Shown piece by piece: positions 11,239 to 24,028 of a stretch of 64,000 bases of DNA; within the stretch, counting starts at the first letter, position 1, and each line of letters opens with the position of its first letter. A model generated the notes under the pieces. That model saw only the letters and a list, made by a program, of their open reading frames with translations. It searched no databases and was not told where the DNA came from. Location of the stretch: contig OX638369.1 of assembly GCA_951812925.1 (NCBI GenBank), positions 30,616,392-30,680,391 on the forward strand, written 5' to 3'. The stretch comes from Calliopum simillimum (taxonomy: Eukaryota > Arthropoda > Insecta > Diptera > Lauxaniidae). A program made the translations under genes and the position numbers.

Positions 11239-11830
11239 GGGCCGATCAGCCCGATAGTCTTCTTCGAATGATGATATTTTGATGGAATTTTCGATGACCT
11301 TTCCACAATGAAGTTATTGCTCCAAACTCCTCGTCGTCGTTTTCGCTGCTGCGCCGGCACTACCGACTGCGTGCGCGGCGTTGTTTCCACTTTGTTTGTA
11401 TTTTATGCGTGCGGCGCTGGTGACACAATAGAGCGTGTCACCAACACAACGGCAGCAGCAGCAGCAGCAGCAACAGCAACAGGAACTTTACACTCTACTT
11501 GCAGCACAGCACGCGCTGCAACAGAGATGTGGCAAATCGTTTGTATTTCTGCTGCTACTTCAAATTTTTTCCAATTTTTTTTTTTTTTTTTTTTGGTTTT
11601 AGTTTTCACAGCAGGAATGCAGACAATAAAAATGTTTTCTCTACAAATGCGAGTGTGTCCTGATTATGGCACAGTAACGACAATGGCGACAACAACGACG
11701 ACGACGATGATGATGACACCGTTGATAGCAACAGCAGTATGAGTAGTAGTAGTGGCAGCAGCAGTAACAACATTAGCAGCAGCAGCAACAGCAACAGAAT
11801 TTCACGCACCAGTGTGCACAATAAAATGAT
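11239..11830 (-). promoter_or_regulatory. Probable Ca-beta 5' leader/promoter region with triplet repeats
   Basis: GC-richer than its surroundings and immediately upstream of the Ca-beta start codon on the minus strand. It carries (CAG)n/(CAA)n runs at about 11450-11483 and mixed ACG/GATGAT/AGC triplet runs at about 11680-11800. Such triplets are common in fly 5' untranslated regions. No clear TATA or Inr was fixed. Open frames here on both strands come from the triplets and are not called as genes. Confidence 0.4.
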
Positions 11831-13148
11831 AAATTTTATTTTGTGCAAATAAATAAATTAAATAAAAATAAGAAAATATAAATCGGATTTTTTTTTTTTT
11901 ATTTAACAATGCACTGCATAGTTTGTTCAACACATGAATTATTTTTTGATTTTTTATTTTTTTGTTTTTGTTTTATTCTATTGAGCTGCAAGTAGAATAT
12001 TGCACAATTAAATTGAGAATTTTTAGACACATGTTTTTGTAGTGTTTCACTTTAATGGATTAAATTGCAAAATTTTTATTTAAATAATTAACTTTTTTTT
12101 GTTCATAATATTAACCATATAAAACTTCAAAGAAATATTTTACATAGAGGACTCTTTATTATTATGATGTGATTGTTGTAGTCTAACAGAAAAAAGTCAA
12201 ACAATTTAGTGAGAGCAATAACGTACAATCGCGATTAAAAAATTGCTCGGAATTTCGTTTGCCGGACTTAAAAAGTTTCCTTATGGTGTAAGTAAGTACC
12301 ATATAAATTTTGGTCTATTTCAGAGACCATGGACGCGAAACCACTATGTAAACTGATAAATTCTCGGAAAAATGGATAAGCTTTTTGGTTAAAAATTTTA
12401 ATTATTCAGTATTTTACATAAGTATGGATGTATACAAGGTGGAAAGTTAAAAAAATATATATAGGTATATGAAATCTTAATTTTCCAAATTGAAAGTGCA
12501 ATATCTTCAAAATTACAAAACTTCGGAGAAATAAATCACAGATTCGGATTCAGCAGCTCAATATCCATATAAGACTTTTAAACAAACAAATTTTTCCTTT
12601 TTTCGAATTCATCAGATGTTAGGTGAAAAAGACCAAAATTTATGTGGTGGTTACTTACACCATAACAAATCGTTTTTGTCCGGGAAATGAAATTTTGAGT
12701 AACTTTAATTTTTTCCATCAAAATCTGAGCCAGCACATAAGCATATAAGAATGAAAATTGGAGTTTGCCAAAGACCAAGAGCTTTAATTCAAAAACTTTT
12801 GCCATATTAAAAATTAGGTTAAATGAAATATAGTATCACGCCCATTTTGAATCTTTAATGAGTATGAATATATGTGCTTAGAATCGTAGGATTGAAAAAA
12901 CAGAGTTAAAGAGAGCAATACTGTTACAGAGAAGGTGTTCTATTTACTCCCCATAATGTCAGTTTCTTCAGAAATTATGAAAATTGTGTATATTTTTCAA
13001 AAAAAAAAAAAACCATTCCGACGCTTCAAGGACTTCGATTTCTTACATTCGCTTAAAAAAGTTTACTTTATTTTGGTAGCCTAAGCAAACTGTAAATTGA
13101 ACATTTAAGACAAAGTTATTCCTATAATTGAAAACGTGAACAGAAAAC
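11831..13148. other. Upstream AT-rich DNA with an inverted pair
   Basis: No gene seen. About 12245-12330 (TCGTTTGCCGGACTTAAAAA, TTATGGTGTAAGTAAGTACC, TTTGGTCTATTTC) and 12620-12695 (AAAGACCAAAATTTATGTGG, TTACTTACACCATAA, GTCCGGGAAATGAAATTTTG) are inverted copies about 300 bp apart, again a foldback arrangement. Confidence 0.4.
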
Positions 13149-13487
13149 GATTTTCCGGAACGAGGTTTCATTAAAAGTATGCGGAATCTATGGCTTTTTT
13201 TTAAAAAAATATTACCTTATGGAGTAAGCAAATTCAAACCATTTTTTGATAAAAAAAAGTGCCATTTCCTCAAAACAGGTCGAAAAACGGTAATTAAAAT
13301 GAAACACAGTAAATCAAAACAAAAATATACATTTTCGATATATTTTGTAATGCTCAATCCGAATCCAATTCCAAAATTGCTTTATCATGCATTTTTTTTT
13401 AATTATCCTAACCTAAAAAGTCGTGTTTTTGTACTTTTAAGGTAAGGGTTCCGCATACTTTTAACTACACCCAGTTCCGGAGAACCG
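13149..13487. repeat. Short foldback/MITE-like element
   Basis: A 339-bp unit with inverted ends: TTTTCCGGAACGAGG and AAAAGTATGCGGAA on the left, TTCCGCATACTTTT and CAGTTCCGGAGAA on the right. The middle, 13330-13430, is the inverse of a stretch at 55445-55530. Confidence 0.55.
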
Positions 13488-13779
13488 TCAAAGTCATCTC
13501 TTTGAGGAAGACGCTTATCACAAACCTGAGAATTCAGACGACAGTATTTGAACGTTTTGATCACAAGCCAAAACAAACGTATAGTAGTCAATTAATAATG
13601 GACCAGTTCCAAGTCGCTTGGTATCAAGCTATGAATTAAGCCGTTGTCGTCTGACCATAACAAGGCAGCTTGTAAAATGATTGCGACCAATATTAAAGTG
13701 AACAAACGAATAATGTCGTGAGTGTCTATTAGACCCATCATATGTTATATGGGAAAAATTTAAAATGAGAAAAACCTTG

Positions 13780-14075
13780 CTCCCAGAGGCTAAAACGTTT
13801 CCTATTGGTGTAAGTATCAAGCATAAAAATTTTGGTCTCGATCGGAAAATATTTGACCGTGCCTCCAGGCCGTTGATGGTCGGAAAAACGCTATTTATAT
13901 GAAAAAATGGGGCTTTAATCGAAAGAATCGGTCCTATCTTTGAAACTATTTGACAGAAGTGAATGAAATTTGGTATGTACATACGTGAAGTATATGACAA
14001 ATTTGTTTTTTTTTTTCGAATGAATGGGCGTAGCTCCGCCCATTTTTATTAAACTTTTTTTTCCCAGTATCAATG
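13780..14075 (+). repeat. Dispersed repeat with GGGCGTAGCTCCGCCC core
   Basis: Contains TTTCCTATTGGTGTAAGTAT, ATAAAAATTTTGGTC, ATCGGAAAATATTTGACC and, near its end, a GGGCGTAGCTCCGCCC hairpin followed by TTTCCCAG. Related copies lie at 36540-36790 and 37741-37875, and degenerate ones near 51650-51830 and 58800-58880. No coding capacity seen. Confidence 0.5.
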
Positions 14076-14082
14076 AGATATG

Positions 14083-14338
14083 TGAGCCGTTTATTTTGAA
14101 AGTGGCCTAAATTCATTTCGGGGCAAAAGTAATGTCATTCACATTATGTGCCGTAATGATCGGTTTTTTGTCCGATACTATTTTTTAAACACAACGTTAT
14201 TAATTTCACAAAAGGTGATAAACTTTTTGTAAAGACAGAATTCAATTTTATTCGTTCTGAACAAAATGACAGCTAATTTATATTATGACATTACTTTTGC
14301 CGAAATGGACTCTGGCCACTTTCAAAATAAATGGCTCA
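14083..14338. repeat. Foldback/MITE, about 55-bp inverted ends
   Basis: Left end GAGCCGTTTATTTTGAAAG and GGCAAAAGTAATGTCAT; right end ATGACATTACTTTTGCC and CTTTCAAAATAAATGGCTC. A similar centre (CATTATGTGCCRTAATRATCG, AAACTTTTTGTARARAC) occurs at 47190-47340. Confidence 0.6.
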
Positions 14339-14504
14339 TGTACCAAATCTTATTTACAAAAATTTCATGCATCTTCTATATAACCTCAAAAATCGTCAAA
14401 AATTGTTTTTTTCAACTTTTGGTTGGAATATGTCAAAAAATATACGTAATAGAGTGATTCCAAACTGGATTCAGCACCGACAACTATATGCAATGTAAAT
14501 TAGG

Positions 14505-14970
14505 GTGGCCGTTAAATGCATGGCTTCAAATGTCCAAAAAAAATTCCCTGTTTTTTCAGGTTTTTATGTTGAGCCCATTGGTAAATGTGTCCGTCAGTTT
14601 TTTGATAATACCATTACGGGCAAACGGATAAAGCTGGATGCATGCAATTTGATACGGATAATACTTAAGGTCTTTGTCTAACTGGTATTAAATATGGGGG
14701 TGACCATCTACATAAACACCTCTCGAACAGGCTTTTTAAAAAATTGAGTGGCAAAGATTAACCCATCACACTCATTTTTAATCCCATTCTGACCACAACC
14801 GTTAGTATTATATGCATCAAATTTCAGTTAGGTAGCTGTATTCGTTTGCCCTTTATCGTAATTTTGAATAAACAGACTGACATATTTACCAAGGGCCAAC
14901 TAGGTCCAAAGCATAAAAATAAGAAAAAAATCAAGAAATTTTTTTTCGACTTTTGAACAGTCGTTAAAAT
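14505..14970. repeat. Foldback element
   Basis: Imperfect inverted arms. Left: TTGGTAAATGTGTCCGTCAG and TTACGGGCAAACGGATAAAG (14578-14660). Right: CTTTATCGTAA with CGTTTGCC, and CTGACATATTTACCAA (14850-14905). It abuts the next foldback element. Confidence 0.5.
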
Positions 14971-14983
14971 CAACCAAAAACTA

Positions 14984-16884
14984 CACAGGTTTACAAAAAA
15001 AAAGTCATGGCGTTTTAACCAAACTATGTGTTTCCTAGGGACTTTGCCGTCCTAAATCCGAGTCCCGGGTCCGCTTTTTCCAGAACGTCTGAGAAAAAAG
15101 ATTTCAAGGTCATATGGAGGTCAAAATGGGGTTCATGTGTCGTTTAGTGATAAATTCGCTAAAATTCTGAAACTAATTTTTAATCATTAAGCTTTTAGGT
15201 CTTAAAAAGAACATGTGATCAAAAAGGGTACCTCAGACCTAGTTTCGGAGATATAGCCATCGGAAGATACGGATATATCTTCTATGAAAACCACTATAAG
15301 TTGGGAACCCCTGGATGGATTTGGAAAATATTGGTATCGTATGAAAGGTATTTAGTTTTTGTTGTTATTATTGTTGTTGTTGTTTTTTTGTTGTTGTTGC
15401 TGGTGTTGTTGATTTATTTGTTGTTGTAATTGAAAAATTTCACAAAATTTCAAAAAAGCTCATATCTCGAAGAGTATGAACCCAATTGAAAATACTTATG
15501 ATTGTAACATTTTTATAGACTGTCAAAATACCTTTCATATCCCTTTCCGTGGTTTTAATCGAGAAGTTAAGTTAAAATTATGAAATTTGGCCCAAAGGCT
15601 AATTTGATGCCGAGAAATACAAATATGAAAGAAAAATCGAGGTAGGTTGCCTAATGTGGGTGGTATGAGGTGTCCAATATATTGGACAATTACTCGCAAC
15701 GACCATAATTTTTTCAATACATCTTACCAATTTTCAATTAATTTATGATGTAAGAGCTTAGTTTTAGTAATTTTTTAGTATTTATTTTGATATAAAGAAA
15801 ATTTTCTTTGATAAAATTTTGAAATTAAGAGGAAAACATGCAATATAAATTTTTTTTTTTTTTTGTGTAATTCCTGAAAGCAATTCTGGTATTTTTTACG
15901 CAAAGAAGTTCATTGCATTTTAGACAAATAATTAAACAGCTACACCACTGCAGCGGATCCTCAAATCTGTCATCAACGTCATATCCATGATCTGACCATA
16001 GAAAGTGTTTTATTTGATGGCATATCTTATGAAAAACGATATTTTTATATACAATAATACAAAAAAATACAACCTTTGAATGCAGTTGTCCAATATATTG
16101 GACACTTATGACTTATACTCTGCAGCCTTTGAAAGCAATTGTCCAATATATTGGACACCTATAAATTGCACTCCACAGGTTACCTCATACAACTTTTGTA
16201 AAATTATTTACCACGAATCTATTATCTAATTTTGTCGAAATACTGATGAATTTTTTGGAAATGATCCGAGCCTTAGAAATATGTATTATTTTTATCAGAA
16301 CATTGCCCATCAAAAAACCAAAAATATACATTCACTAAAACATGGAAAAAATGATTTTTGGCTTTCAGAATGCCAGCACAATCAACATTTACAAACTTAA
16401 GAAACCTCGTTCAACGCTAAAAATATGTTGAAAAGAGAATAGCAAAAATGTAGCGGTAACAGTAGGCTTTGAAACATAGCGGAAAGCGATCGTCCAATAT
16501 ATTGGACAAAATCACGGAAAGGGATATGACACCAATGTTTTACAAATCCATCCAGGGGTTCCAAACTTATGGCGGTTTTTATAGAAGATATATCCGGATC
16601 TTTCGATGGCTATACCTCCGAAACTAGGTCCAAGATACCCTTTTTGATCACATTTTCTTTTAAAGGACTAAGGATTCAATGATAAAAAATTAGTTTCAGA
16701 ATTTTAGCGAATTTATCACTAAACGACACATGACCTCCATATGACCTTGAAATATTTTTTCGTAGACGTTCTGGAAAAAAACGGACCCGAGATTTGGATT
16801 CAGAACGTCAAAGTCCCTAGGAAACACATAGTCTGGTCAAAACGCCAGGTTATATTTTTTTTTTTTTTTTTTTGTAAACCTGTG
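14984..16884. mobile_element. Large CMC-like foldback transposon, non-coding
   Basis: About 360-bp arms (14984-15350 and 16527-16884), inverted and nearly identical over most of their length. The termini are CACAGGTTTACAAAA and TTTTGTAAACCTGTG, flanked on both sides by CTA (14981-14983 and 16885-16887), i.e. a 3-bp TSD. CAC ends with a 3-bp TSD are the signature of CACTA/EnSpm (CMC) elements; this assignment is inference, as no transposase is inside. The left arm is split by a (TTG)n-rich insert at 15352-15530 that has its own ATGAAAGGTATTT/AAAATACCTTTCAT ends. The centre carries four copies of a 16-bp perfect palindrome. Confidence 0.7.
15672..16507. repeat. Four copies of the palindrome GTCCAATATATTGGAC
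   Basis: Identical 16-bp perfect palindromes at 15672-15687, 16088-16103, 16141-16156 and 16492-16507, all inside the foldback at 14984-16884. Three of them are followed by ACA or CAA. The dyad form suggests a dimer-binding site; function unknown. Confidence 0.8.
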
Positions 16885-18964
16885 CTATTTAACGGTCAAC
16901 CAATCTATATATTTAATAATTGAACTTCCAGATATAATACCAAAAGGTGCTATTATAATTTAAGGAGAAATACTTATGGCACGGAGATACAATAACTAAG
17001 AAAAGAAGTATAGAAATAGTATCTTAAAATATTTTAGAAAAATTATACAAAATAGTCTTCTTCGCTTAAGAAATAATTGAAAAAACAAAACATTTATTGC
17101 ATCAAATATTGTATTATTTATGCAATATATTAAATTTTCATACAAAATGAAAAGTTTTGCAAATTTCTTAAGAAAACGTGGAGAATTTCTACATTTGACA
17201 GTTAAACGCATAAAAAATGACAAAAATCTACTGGAAGATTATTGCTTGGAAAGTACTACACATTTTTTTTTTTTTTTTTCTTTCTAATTTTTCATGCTCA
17301 TTTTTCAACTTAATTCTAATCATTAGTGGCCAATGAAGAAAATCTGCGTAAGAAGAAAATATGAAAGCACCAAGCAATTTATTTGACAACTTAGAAAATT
17401 GACCTTTAACCTAAAAAAAAAAATAACAAATATGTTGTATCTACTACGAGCACAGCATTTTAATTTTTACACAGCAGCTCTAATCCAACATTGCAATATT
17501 TTTAACCTCAATTTCTGAGCTCATTGTCCTCGCCTCACTCTCAAAGTTCATTCATGAATTTTGACCTTAAATTTTCATGCCAAAAAAACTTTTTCGCTTT
17601 GTTCGCGAAGCGCTATGAAACACAATTCTTTGAGATATTTATAAACCCAATTATATTTATGGTTTTTTTTTTTTTTTCTGTTAAGGACACTTTGAACTCG
17701 AACTTAATTTGGTTTAAAAATAGCAATTTATGTCAGCAGATTAAACAACGAAGAAAAAGTAGAAAAACCAAATCTTTCCCTAGTATACCCCATTGGAAGG
17801 ATTGAAGAAAAAAGCGTAGGAAATTGCGTACGAAACTTCAACATGTTTGGCGATTTCGCAAATTTTAATCCATAAGTGAAACACATTTTCCAAAAAACCA
17901 AACTTTACAATTTCCTTTTAGTTTCTTTGAATTAACACTAATATTTTCTTGTTTTGCACTTCACTTTGATTTAAACATTTTATTAATTTTACATTTTTTT
18001 TCACTTTAAGCAATTTATATATTTTTTTATTTTATTTTATTTTTTTATTTCGTATGTTTCGCCTTTCCCAACTTTCATTCACTCACAAACTGAATTTTCA
18101 TTCTTTTCTGTATGTGGAAAATGTAAATTTCTTGTGCTTCCTCTTGCTTGTCACGACCGAATATCATTTGGAGAATTTTCCTGTTTTGTGCGTTTCCCGC
18201 ATGCATCCGCCATACATTGTCCAGCCGTCATCTGCGTCCATGAGTTTCCAGTCTACATGCTGAAATTCGTATGTTTCCAGAAAATAAACATGTTGTTGTT
18301 TCTTTTCGAAAATTTGTTTACATTCAGTCGAAGTATTTAATTTTCGAAAGACTAAGTATTCATTTGATATATCAGTCAGCAAACAGGGGTCTTTGAACTT
18401 TGGAGAGTTCGGAAGCATCAAATACTTTTCATTATTTAGTGTTACTTTTCTATAGTAAAGTTATTCGGCTTCAACTGTCATTCTGCTATAAAAACCAACT
18501 CGCTGGAAGTTCATTGATGGGATAAGCTGTCAAATGTCGTTCCAGTGTTTATTACTATGGAGTGTGTGAGATGAAAATGCTTTAAGTAATTTTTACTTCA
18601 AGTAAATTTGCGTTAAAGTTTTCGACAGAAAAAACTAATATAGCTCGAAGTAATGATTGGCTTCCGAAAATTAAAAAAAAAAAAAAAAATTAAAAAGTAT
18701 TACTTCCTAACAAAAGAAAATTCTACTGAAAATCAAAATAAAACCATTAAAGATCCAAAAAAATGCGAAAATGATCTTATACCCATGCCATGAAGATCAA
18801 CAAGGCTATCGCAACAGTCAAACATTTACATCCTCTGGTCTTCAAAATATGAAATAAAACCACAAGCTGTGCCGTGCCATAGGCGAAAAAGATTTTCGTT
18901 GGAACTATAACTAATAATTCGAAGATCTCGGCTGCGCTAACGACATAAGACAAAATGTATGAAA
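16885..18964. other. AT-rich DNA, one GC-richer island
   Basis: Mostly A/T-rich with homopolymer runs (17263-17280, 17662-17677, 18669-18688). About 18165-18265 is a GC-richer island whose minus strand is open (18164-18421), containing DWKLMDADDGWTMYGG. It has no repeat relatives here and could be a small exon or leader, but nothing supports a named gene. Confidence 0.3.
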
Positions 18965-20635
18965 TCTGAAACCATTTATCATCTGTCAACATTTTCCACC
19001 TCTTTCCACATTTTTCGACTTCATTAACATTTTTCGACTTTATCAACTTTTTTCGACCTTATCAACTTTTTCAACTTCATCAACATTTTTCGACTTTATT
19101 AACTTTTTCGACTTTATCATCATTTTTCGACTTTATCAACTTTTTTGGACTTCAGAAACATTTTTCGGCTTTATCAACTTTTTTCGACTTCATCAACATT
19201 TTTCGACTTTATCAGCTTTTTTCAACTTCATCAATATTTTTCAACTTACAATCTGAAACCATTCATCTGTCAAAATTTTTCACCTCTTTCCACATTTTTC
19301 GACTTCGTCAACATTTTTCGACTTTATCAACTTTTTTCGACTTAACCAAAATTTTTTGACTTTTACAACTTTTTTCGACTTCATCAACATTTTTCGACTT
19401 CATCAACATTTTTTGACTTCAGCAACATTTTTCGACTTTAACAACTTTTTTCGACTTCATCAACCTTTTTGACTTTATCAACTTTTTTCGACTTCATCAA
19501 CATTTTTCGCCATCATCAACTTTTTTTGACTTCATCGACATTTTTCGACTTCATCAACATTTTTCGACTTCATCAACTTTTTTCAACTTCATCAATATTT
19601 TTCGACTTGCAATCAGAAATAAGTCATCTGTCAACATTTTTCACCTCTTTAAACATTTTTCGACTTCGTCAACATTTTTCGACTTTATCAAGCTTTTTCG
19701 ACTTCATCAACATTTTTCGATTTTATCAACTTTTTCGACTTCAGAAACATTTTCGACTTCATCAACATTTTTCGACTTCAGAAACATTTTTTCAACTTGA
19801 TCAACATTTTTCAACTTACAATCTGAAACCATTCATCTGTCAAAATTTTTCATTTCACCTCTTTCCACAATTTTCGACTTCGTCAACATTTTTCGACTTT
19901 ATCAACTTTTTTCGACTTAACCAAAATTTTTTAACTTTTACAACTTTTTTCGACTTCATCAACATTTTTCGACTTCAGCAACATTTTTTGACTTCAGCAA
20001 AATTTTTCGACTTTATTAACTTTTTTCGACTTCATCAACCTATTTCGACTTCGTCAACATTTTTCGACTTTATCAACATTTTTCGACTTCATCAACATTT
20101 TTCGACTTTATCAACCTTTTTTGACTTCATCAACATTTTTCGCCATCATCAACTTTTTTCGACGTCATCGACATTTTTCGACTTTATTAACTTTTTTCGA
20201 CTACGTCAACATTTTTCGACTTTATCAACTTTTTGCAACTTCATCAACATTTTTCGACTTTCTCAACTTTTTTGGACTTCATCAACATTTTTCGACTTTA
20301 TAGCTTTTTTCAACTTCATCAACATTTTTCGACTTTATCAACTTTTTTCGACTTCATCGACATTTTTCGACTTCATCAATATTTTTCGACTTTATCAACA
20401 TTTTTCGACTTTATCAACTATTTTCAACTTCATCAACATTTTTCGACTTTATCAACCTTTTTCGACTTCATCAACTTTTTTCGACTTCATCAACATTTTC
20501 GACTTTATCAACATTTTTCAACATCATCAGCATTTTTGGATTTTATCAACATTTTCAGAATTCATCAACATTTTTCCATTCTTATAACATTTTTCGAATC
20601 TTCATCAACATTTTTCGTCTCTTTCAACTTTTTTA
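18965..20635 (+). repeat. 19-bp minisatellite with higher-order structure
   Basis: About 1.65 kb of tandem 19-mers alternating between ATCAACATTTTTCGACTTC and TATCAACTTTTTTCGACTT. A different block of about 70 bp (ATCTGAAACCATTCATCTGT then CACCTCTTTCCACA) is inserted at about 18967, 19247, 19610 and 19820, giving a longer repeat order. Because 19 is not a multiple of 3 and the unit lacks stops, the plus strand is open for long stretches in all three frames (e.g. 19469-20587, 372 codons of Phe-rich repeats). It is not a gene. Confidence 0.9.
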
Positions 20636-21828
20636 GTCTCTTTAAGGTTAAAAGTTTAATTTAGTGTGGCCCTCATATAAAAATATTTTTCAAAGAGCAA
20701 TATGTCGAAGGCCGCTTAAGCGATTCACACTGAATTTACACCATGTGACATCTGTAGGTAAAAACAGAGGGTAAGTATGTTCAGGCAAAATGTTGAGGGG
20801 GAAAAACGCAGGTTTGTCTAATTTTTTTCTTTTTCAGCACTGGAATTGTGGTCCCCTAAGAATCATGCTTTGAATCATGTCTAATATACATATTCAATAT
20901 ATCAGCTGAATTGTGCAAAACCGCCATTGTTTGACTTTTCGACATGGAAGTAAAAGTGGACGAAAGTACAAAGAAAAACGGCCTTCTTTCCAAAAAAATA
21001 TTTGAAGAAGCTTTAGTAATATTCTTCGGAAATTCTTTTTCTTATTTTGTGTTTTTATATCATATTGCGCTCTACTTTGTAGACTGACGCCCGGATTAAC
21101 AGTCATTAGTTAACTAATGATAAGAGTTTAAACAACAAAATTTTATTTTCAGTGATTAGTTAACCATTAGACAAGTCCTAAAATTCCATTGTTTAATCAA
21201 TAACTCAACCAGCAGCTGATGCTGAAGAAATAGAAACCATTTAAGTTTTGTGAAAATGTTAAAAATGTTTTCAGAAATAAAAAAATTTTGAGTCTGATAT
21301 CGAATGCGACTTAGATGACTGACGAAATTTGGAATACATATTGCCAGTGCTGGGCACCACTACATGCAAATTACTTTTTGTCTCGTTCTATCCTATGCGA
21401 AAAGACACCCAAAAATTCCTCTCTTTGATAGGGCAGCGTTTTGCCCACCACCGCATATTGCGATTGATTTTCAGCAACAAATTTTGCTTTTTTGCACTCA
21501 AATGTATGTATTATCGTTCTCTTTCCCTCAGAAAGTTCAGTTCTTAGTCCCTTAAATTTAGCTTTTTCCGAAAAAAATCCAACAATAGAGTTTGAAGTTG
21601 AAAGACCGGTCTTGTGGCCACTGTTGCTCTTGAAAACCAAAAGATTGTTAATTTGCAACCAATTTTTTGCGAGAAGTTTTTGATAAATTGAACAAAACAA
21701 ATCCAAAACTAAGTACAAATCATACATCGGCTGAAACAAGCGAGTCAAAAGATCGCATTGATAGTATATCCGCTTAACGTTCCCGAACTACTTACCAATG
21801 ACTTCTTTTTGTTTTCCCGAATCAAATA
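20636..21828. other. No gene recognised
   Basis: AT-rich DNA with short palindromes around TTAGTTAACTAATG (21101-21116). Open frames on both strands at 21329-21748 overlap each other and match nothing I recognise. Confidence 0.3.
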
Positions 21829-21965
21829 TCAGATTTGATTTACATCACCCGAAGAAGCGGTCGAGGCGTTTAAAACTCATTTTTAGAAAAAATCATTTTC
21901 GAACTCGTCAAAGTACTTCGACAAATGGTTGGAGCGCATGACGTCTGAAGAAACATACCCTGAAA
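21829..21965 (+). pseudogene. Mariner transposase C-terminal fragment
   Basis: One frame reads FTSPEEAVEAFKTHF, a stop, then KYFDKWLERM. This is the conserved C-terminal block of mariner transposases (usual form FSSPEEAVxAFKxHV...W..CFDNWFxRMQKC). Only this end is recognisable; the flanks show no clear rest of the element. It differs from the Tc1/mariner-like element at 8669-10014. Confidence 0.75.
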
Positions 21966-22491
21966 TATTTTCAACTGTCGTATAAATTTTCATCGGAATC
22001 CAGTAGTGGTACTATATTCTCGAAAAGTTCCGAGCAGCCCTAGTACCAATTCAAGCCGGTAAAATTTCTTCATGACACAACTTTTACTTCAGTAAGTACC
22101 TATTGATTTAGTTTATATGAACATAAATTTTCAAGAAAACTTGTTTATTACGAGCTTATTCGTATAGGCGATTTAGAAAAAAATAGTATCCAAACAAAAT
22201 ACCAAAAGGACGGGAAATTTACAAAATCCGCATGCTTACAATCCCACTGCTTCAGCGAAGAATAAAAAAAAAAAATGAAATGTAAACAACAATCAACATG
22301 CTATAATTTTCGCTGGAAAATCCATACAACTGACAGAACACACACAGGGTTGAAAGAAAACTCAACATTTTATAGGAAAAACGCAAAAAATGTTCCAATG
22401 TGCATACAAAATGCGCATGCTCCTGCTCTCAAGAGAAAAAAACAGACAGTTTGTCAGTCATGACTTGTCAAATGCATTCCCGAGCTAAATA

Positions 22492-22525
<34 letters not shown>

Positions 22526-24028
22526 ATCAGGCTAACAACCGAAAAGAGAACAAAAAAGTTGGAAAAAAATTAAAAACATCCCACAAAGTACTCCAAACAA
22601 TTTTGACTGGAACTCGAAAACATTTTCACATTTCAATGCGTAGACGAATGTGAAGTTTTTTTGTTTATTAAAATTTGCACCATATAGTCGAGGGTGTGTG
22701 GGTTGGTGAGCAATATGTGTGGTTACATTGGGACTGTCTAGTTTCTCATGTGCCCGTCTACTCTATATAATTTTTCCTTTGGTTTGTTGGCGGCGACATT
22801 GTATCGCTCAGTGTGTGTGTGCAAAAAATCCAAAAAATTTATTTCATTTTCAATTTCTTCATGTTTTTTTTTCTAGTATCCAACTCGTGTTTTGTTTTAA
22901 TTTTGTTTTTATTAACAACAACAATAGGCAACAACGATTATGGGTCAAAATGTGCCAATGGCAGCACTTTTGACTCGGGCGAGTGCTGTTGCTGGACGCA
23001 TTTGCTGTTGTTGTTTAGTCTTTATATGAAATTTTGCTGAATTGATTTGGGTTATTGCATGTTATTGTTGTTATTTATATTGTTGTTGTTGCTGCTTTGG
23101 TTGTTGTTGTTATTTTTGCTGTTGGAACTATATTTGTTGTTGTTGTTGCTGTTGTTGTATTCAATTTTGAGGTGAATGTTATCTTGTGTTTATTTTCAAT
23201 TTATTTGATTTGTAAGAGCACTTCCGATCCAGTTAAATTACGAATTGAACTCATTTGACACGAAAATTCAATATAAAATTGAAATGGGGGAAAAATTTGG
23301 CATTTTCGACAAAAACGCATAACTTTTCCGCTACTAACCATACATTTAGCTAAGTGTTTTTTTTTTAACTTTTTACCTGACAAAATTTTTGTCATTAAGT
23401 TTGGTTTGTCAGCATTGTATGTTCAATAATTCTGAAATCTCTAGTTGATATTTTTAGTCTCATGTTTTTGCAATCCTCCTAGATGTCTTATTCCTGAACA
23501 CTTTTTAACTGACTTCATAGATTTATTAATAAATTGTTCTCTCCAGTTTGTGATGACTATATTGCAATTTTGAGCAATGACTCAAGAGTGTTTTGAGAAC
23601 TTTCTTTTACTATTCTGAAAATAGTTAATCAAAATGTCTTCACTCATTATGCGCATAGTTTTGAGGCTAGATTGTTTAATGTTTTTTTATACTCTGCAGT
23701 GTGTTTTCCAGAATTTTCATCTTTTGAGGAGCATAGGGGTTGATATCAATTCCCGATCAAGTCTCCATAAAATGCGATTTTTTGCGATAATTTGATTTCC
23801 CTATTCTGGGATGAATTATAGTCGACTTTATTCTCTATTGCTTTGTGGATTTTACTAAAAGGCGTAGCTTGAGCCTTGGTCACATTTCTGTTATAAGTTG
23901 GCAATGTGGTGAGGTACTATTCTTAGGCCAAACGTATCTACTGGCCCTATCTTTGAAACTACTGCTCCGATTTGAATAAAGTTTTTCCCATTTGTTTGCA
24001 TATGACTGTTACCCCTTTCGGTCTATAT
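21966..24028. other. Simple repeats and AT-rich DNA
   Basis: A poly(A) tract lies at 22490-22524. (TTG)n/(GTT)n runs lie at about 22985-23160. A less repetitive stretch lies between 22690 and 22990. No coding region supported; the His/Cys-containing frame at 22275-22463 lacks zinc-finger spacing. Confidence 0.4.

Noticed and set aside
11091..11390. 99-codon minus frame overlapping Ca-beta exon 1
   Set aside because: Different frame from the conserved [11 protein letters not shown] exon, with no similarity of its own.
11308..11742. 144-codon plus frame with Ala/Thr runs, and overlapping minus frames
   Set aside because: Driven by CAG/ACG triplets in the presumed Ca-beta leader; none has a domain, and the true first exon is next to it.
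19469..20587. 372-codon open frame rich in Phe/Ile/Asn
   Set aside because: It is the translation of a 19-bp minisatellite that is open in all three plus frames; no domain, no start context.
22275..22463. Frame with HTTDRTHTG, like a C2H2 linker
   Set aside because: No Cys-x2-Cys ... His-x3-His spacing around it; chance likeness.
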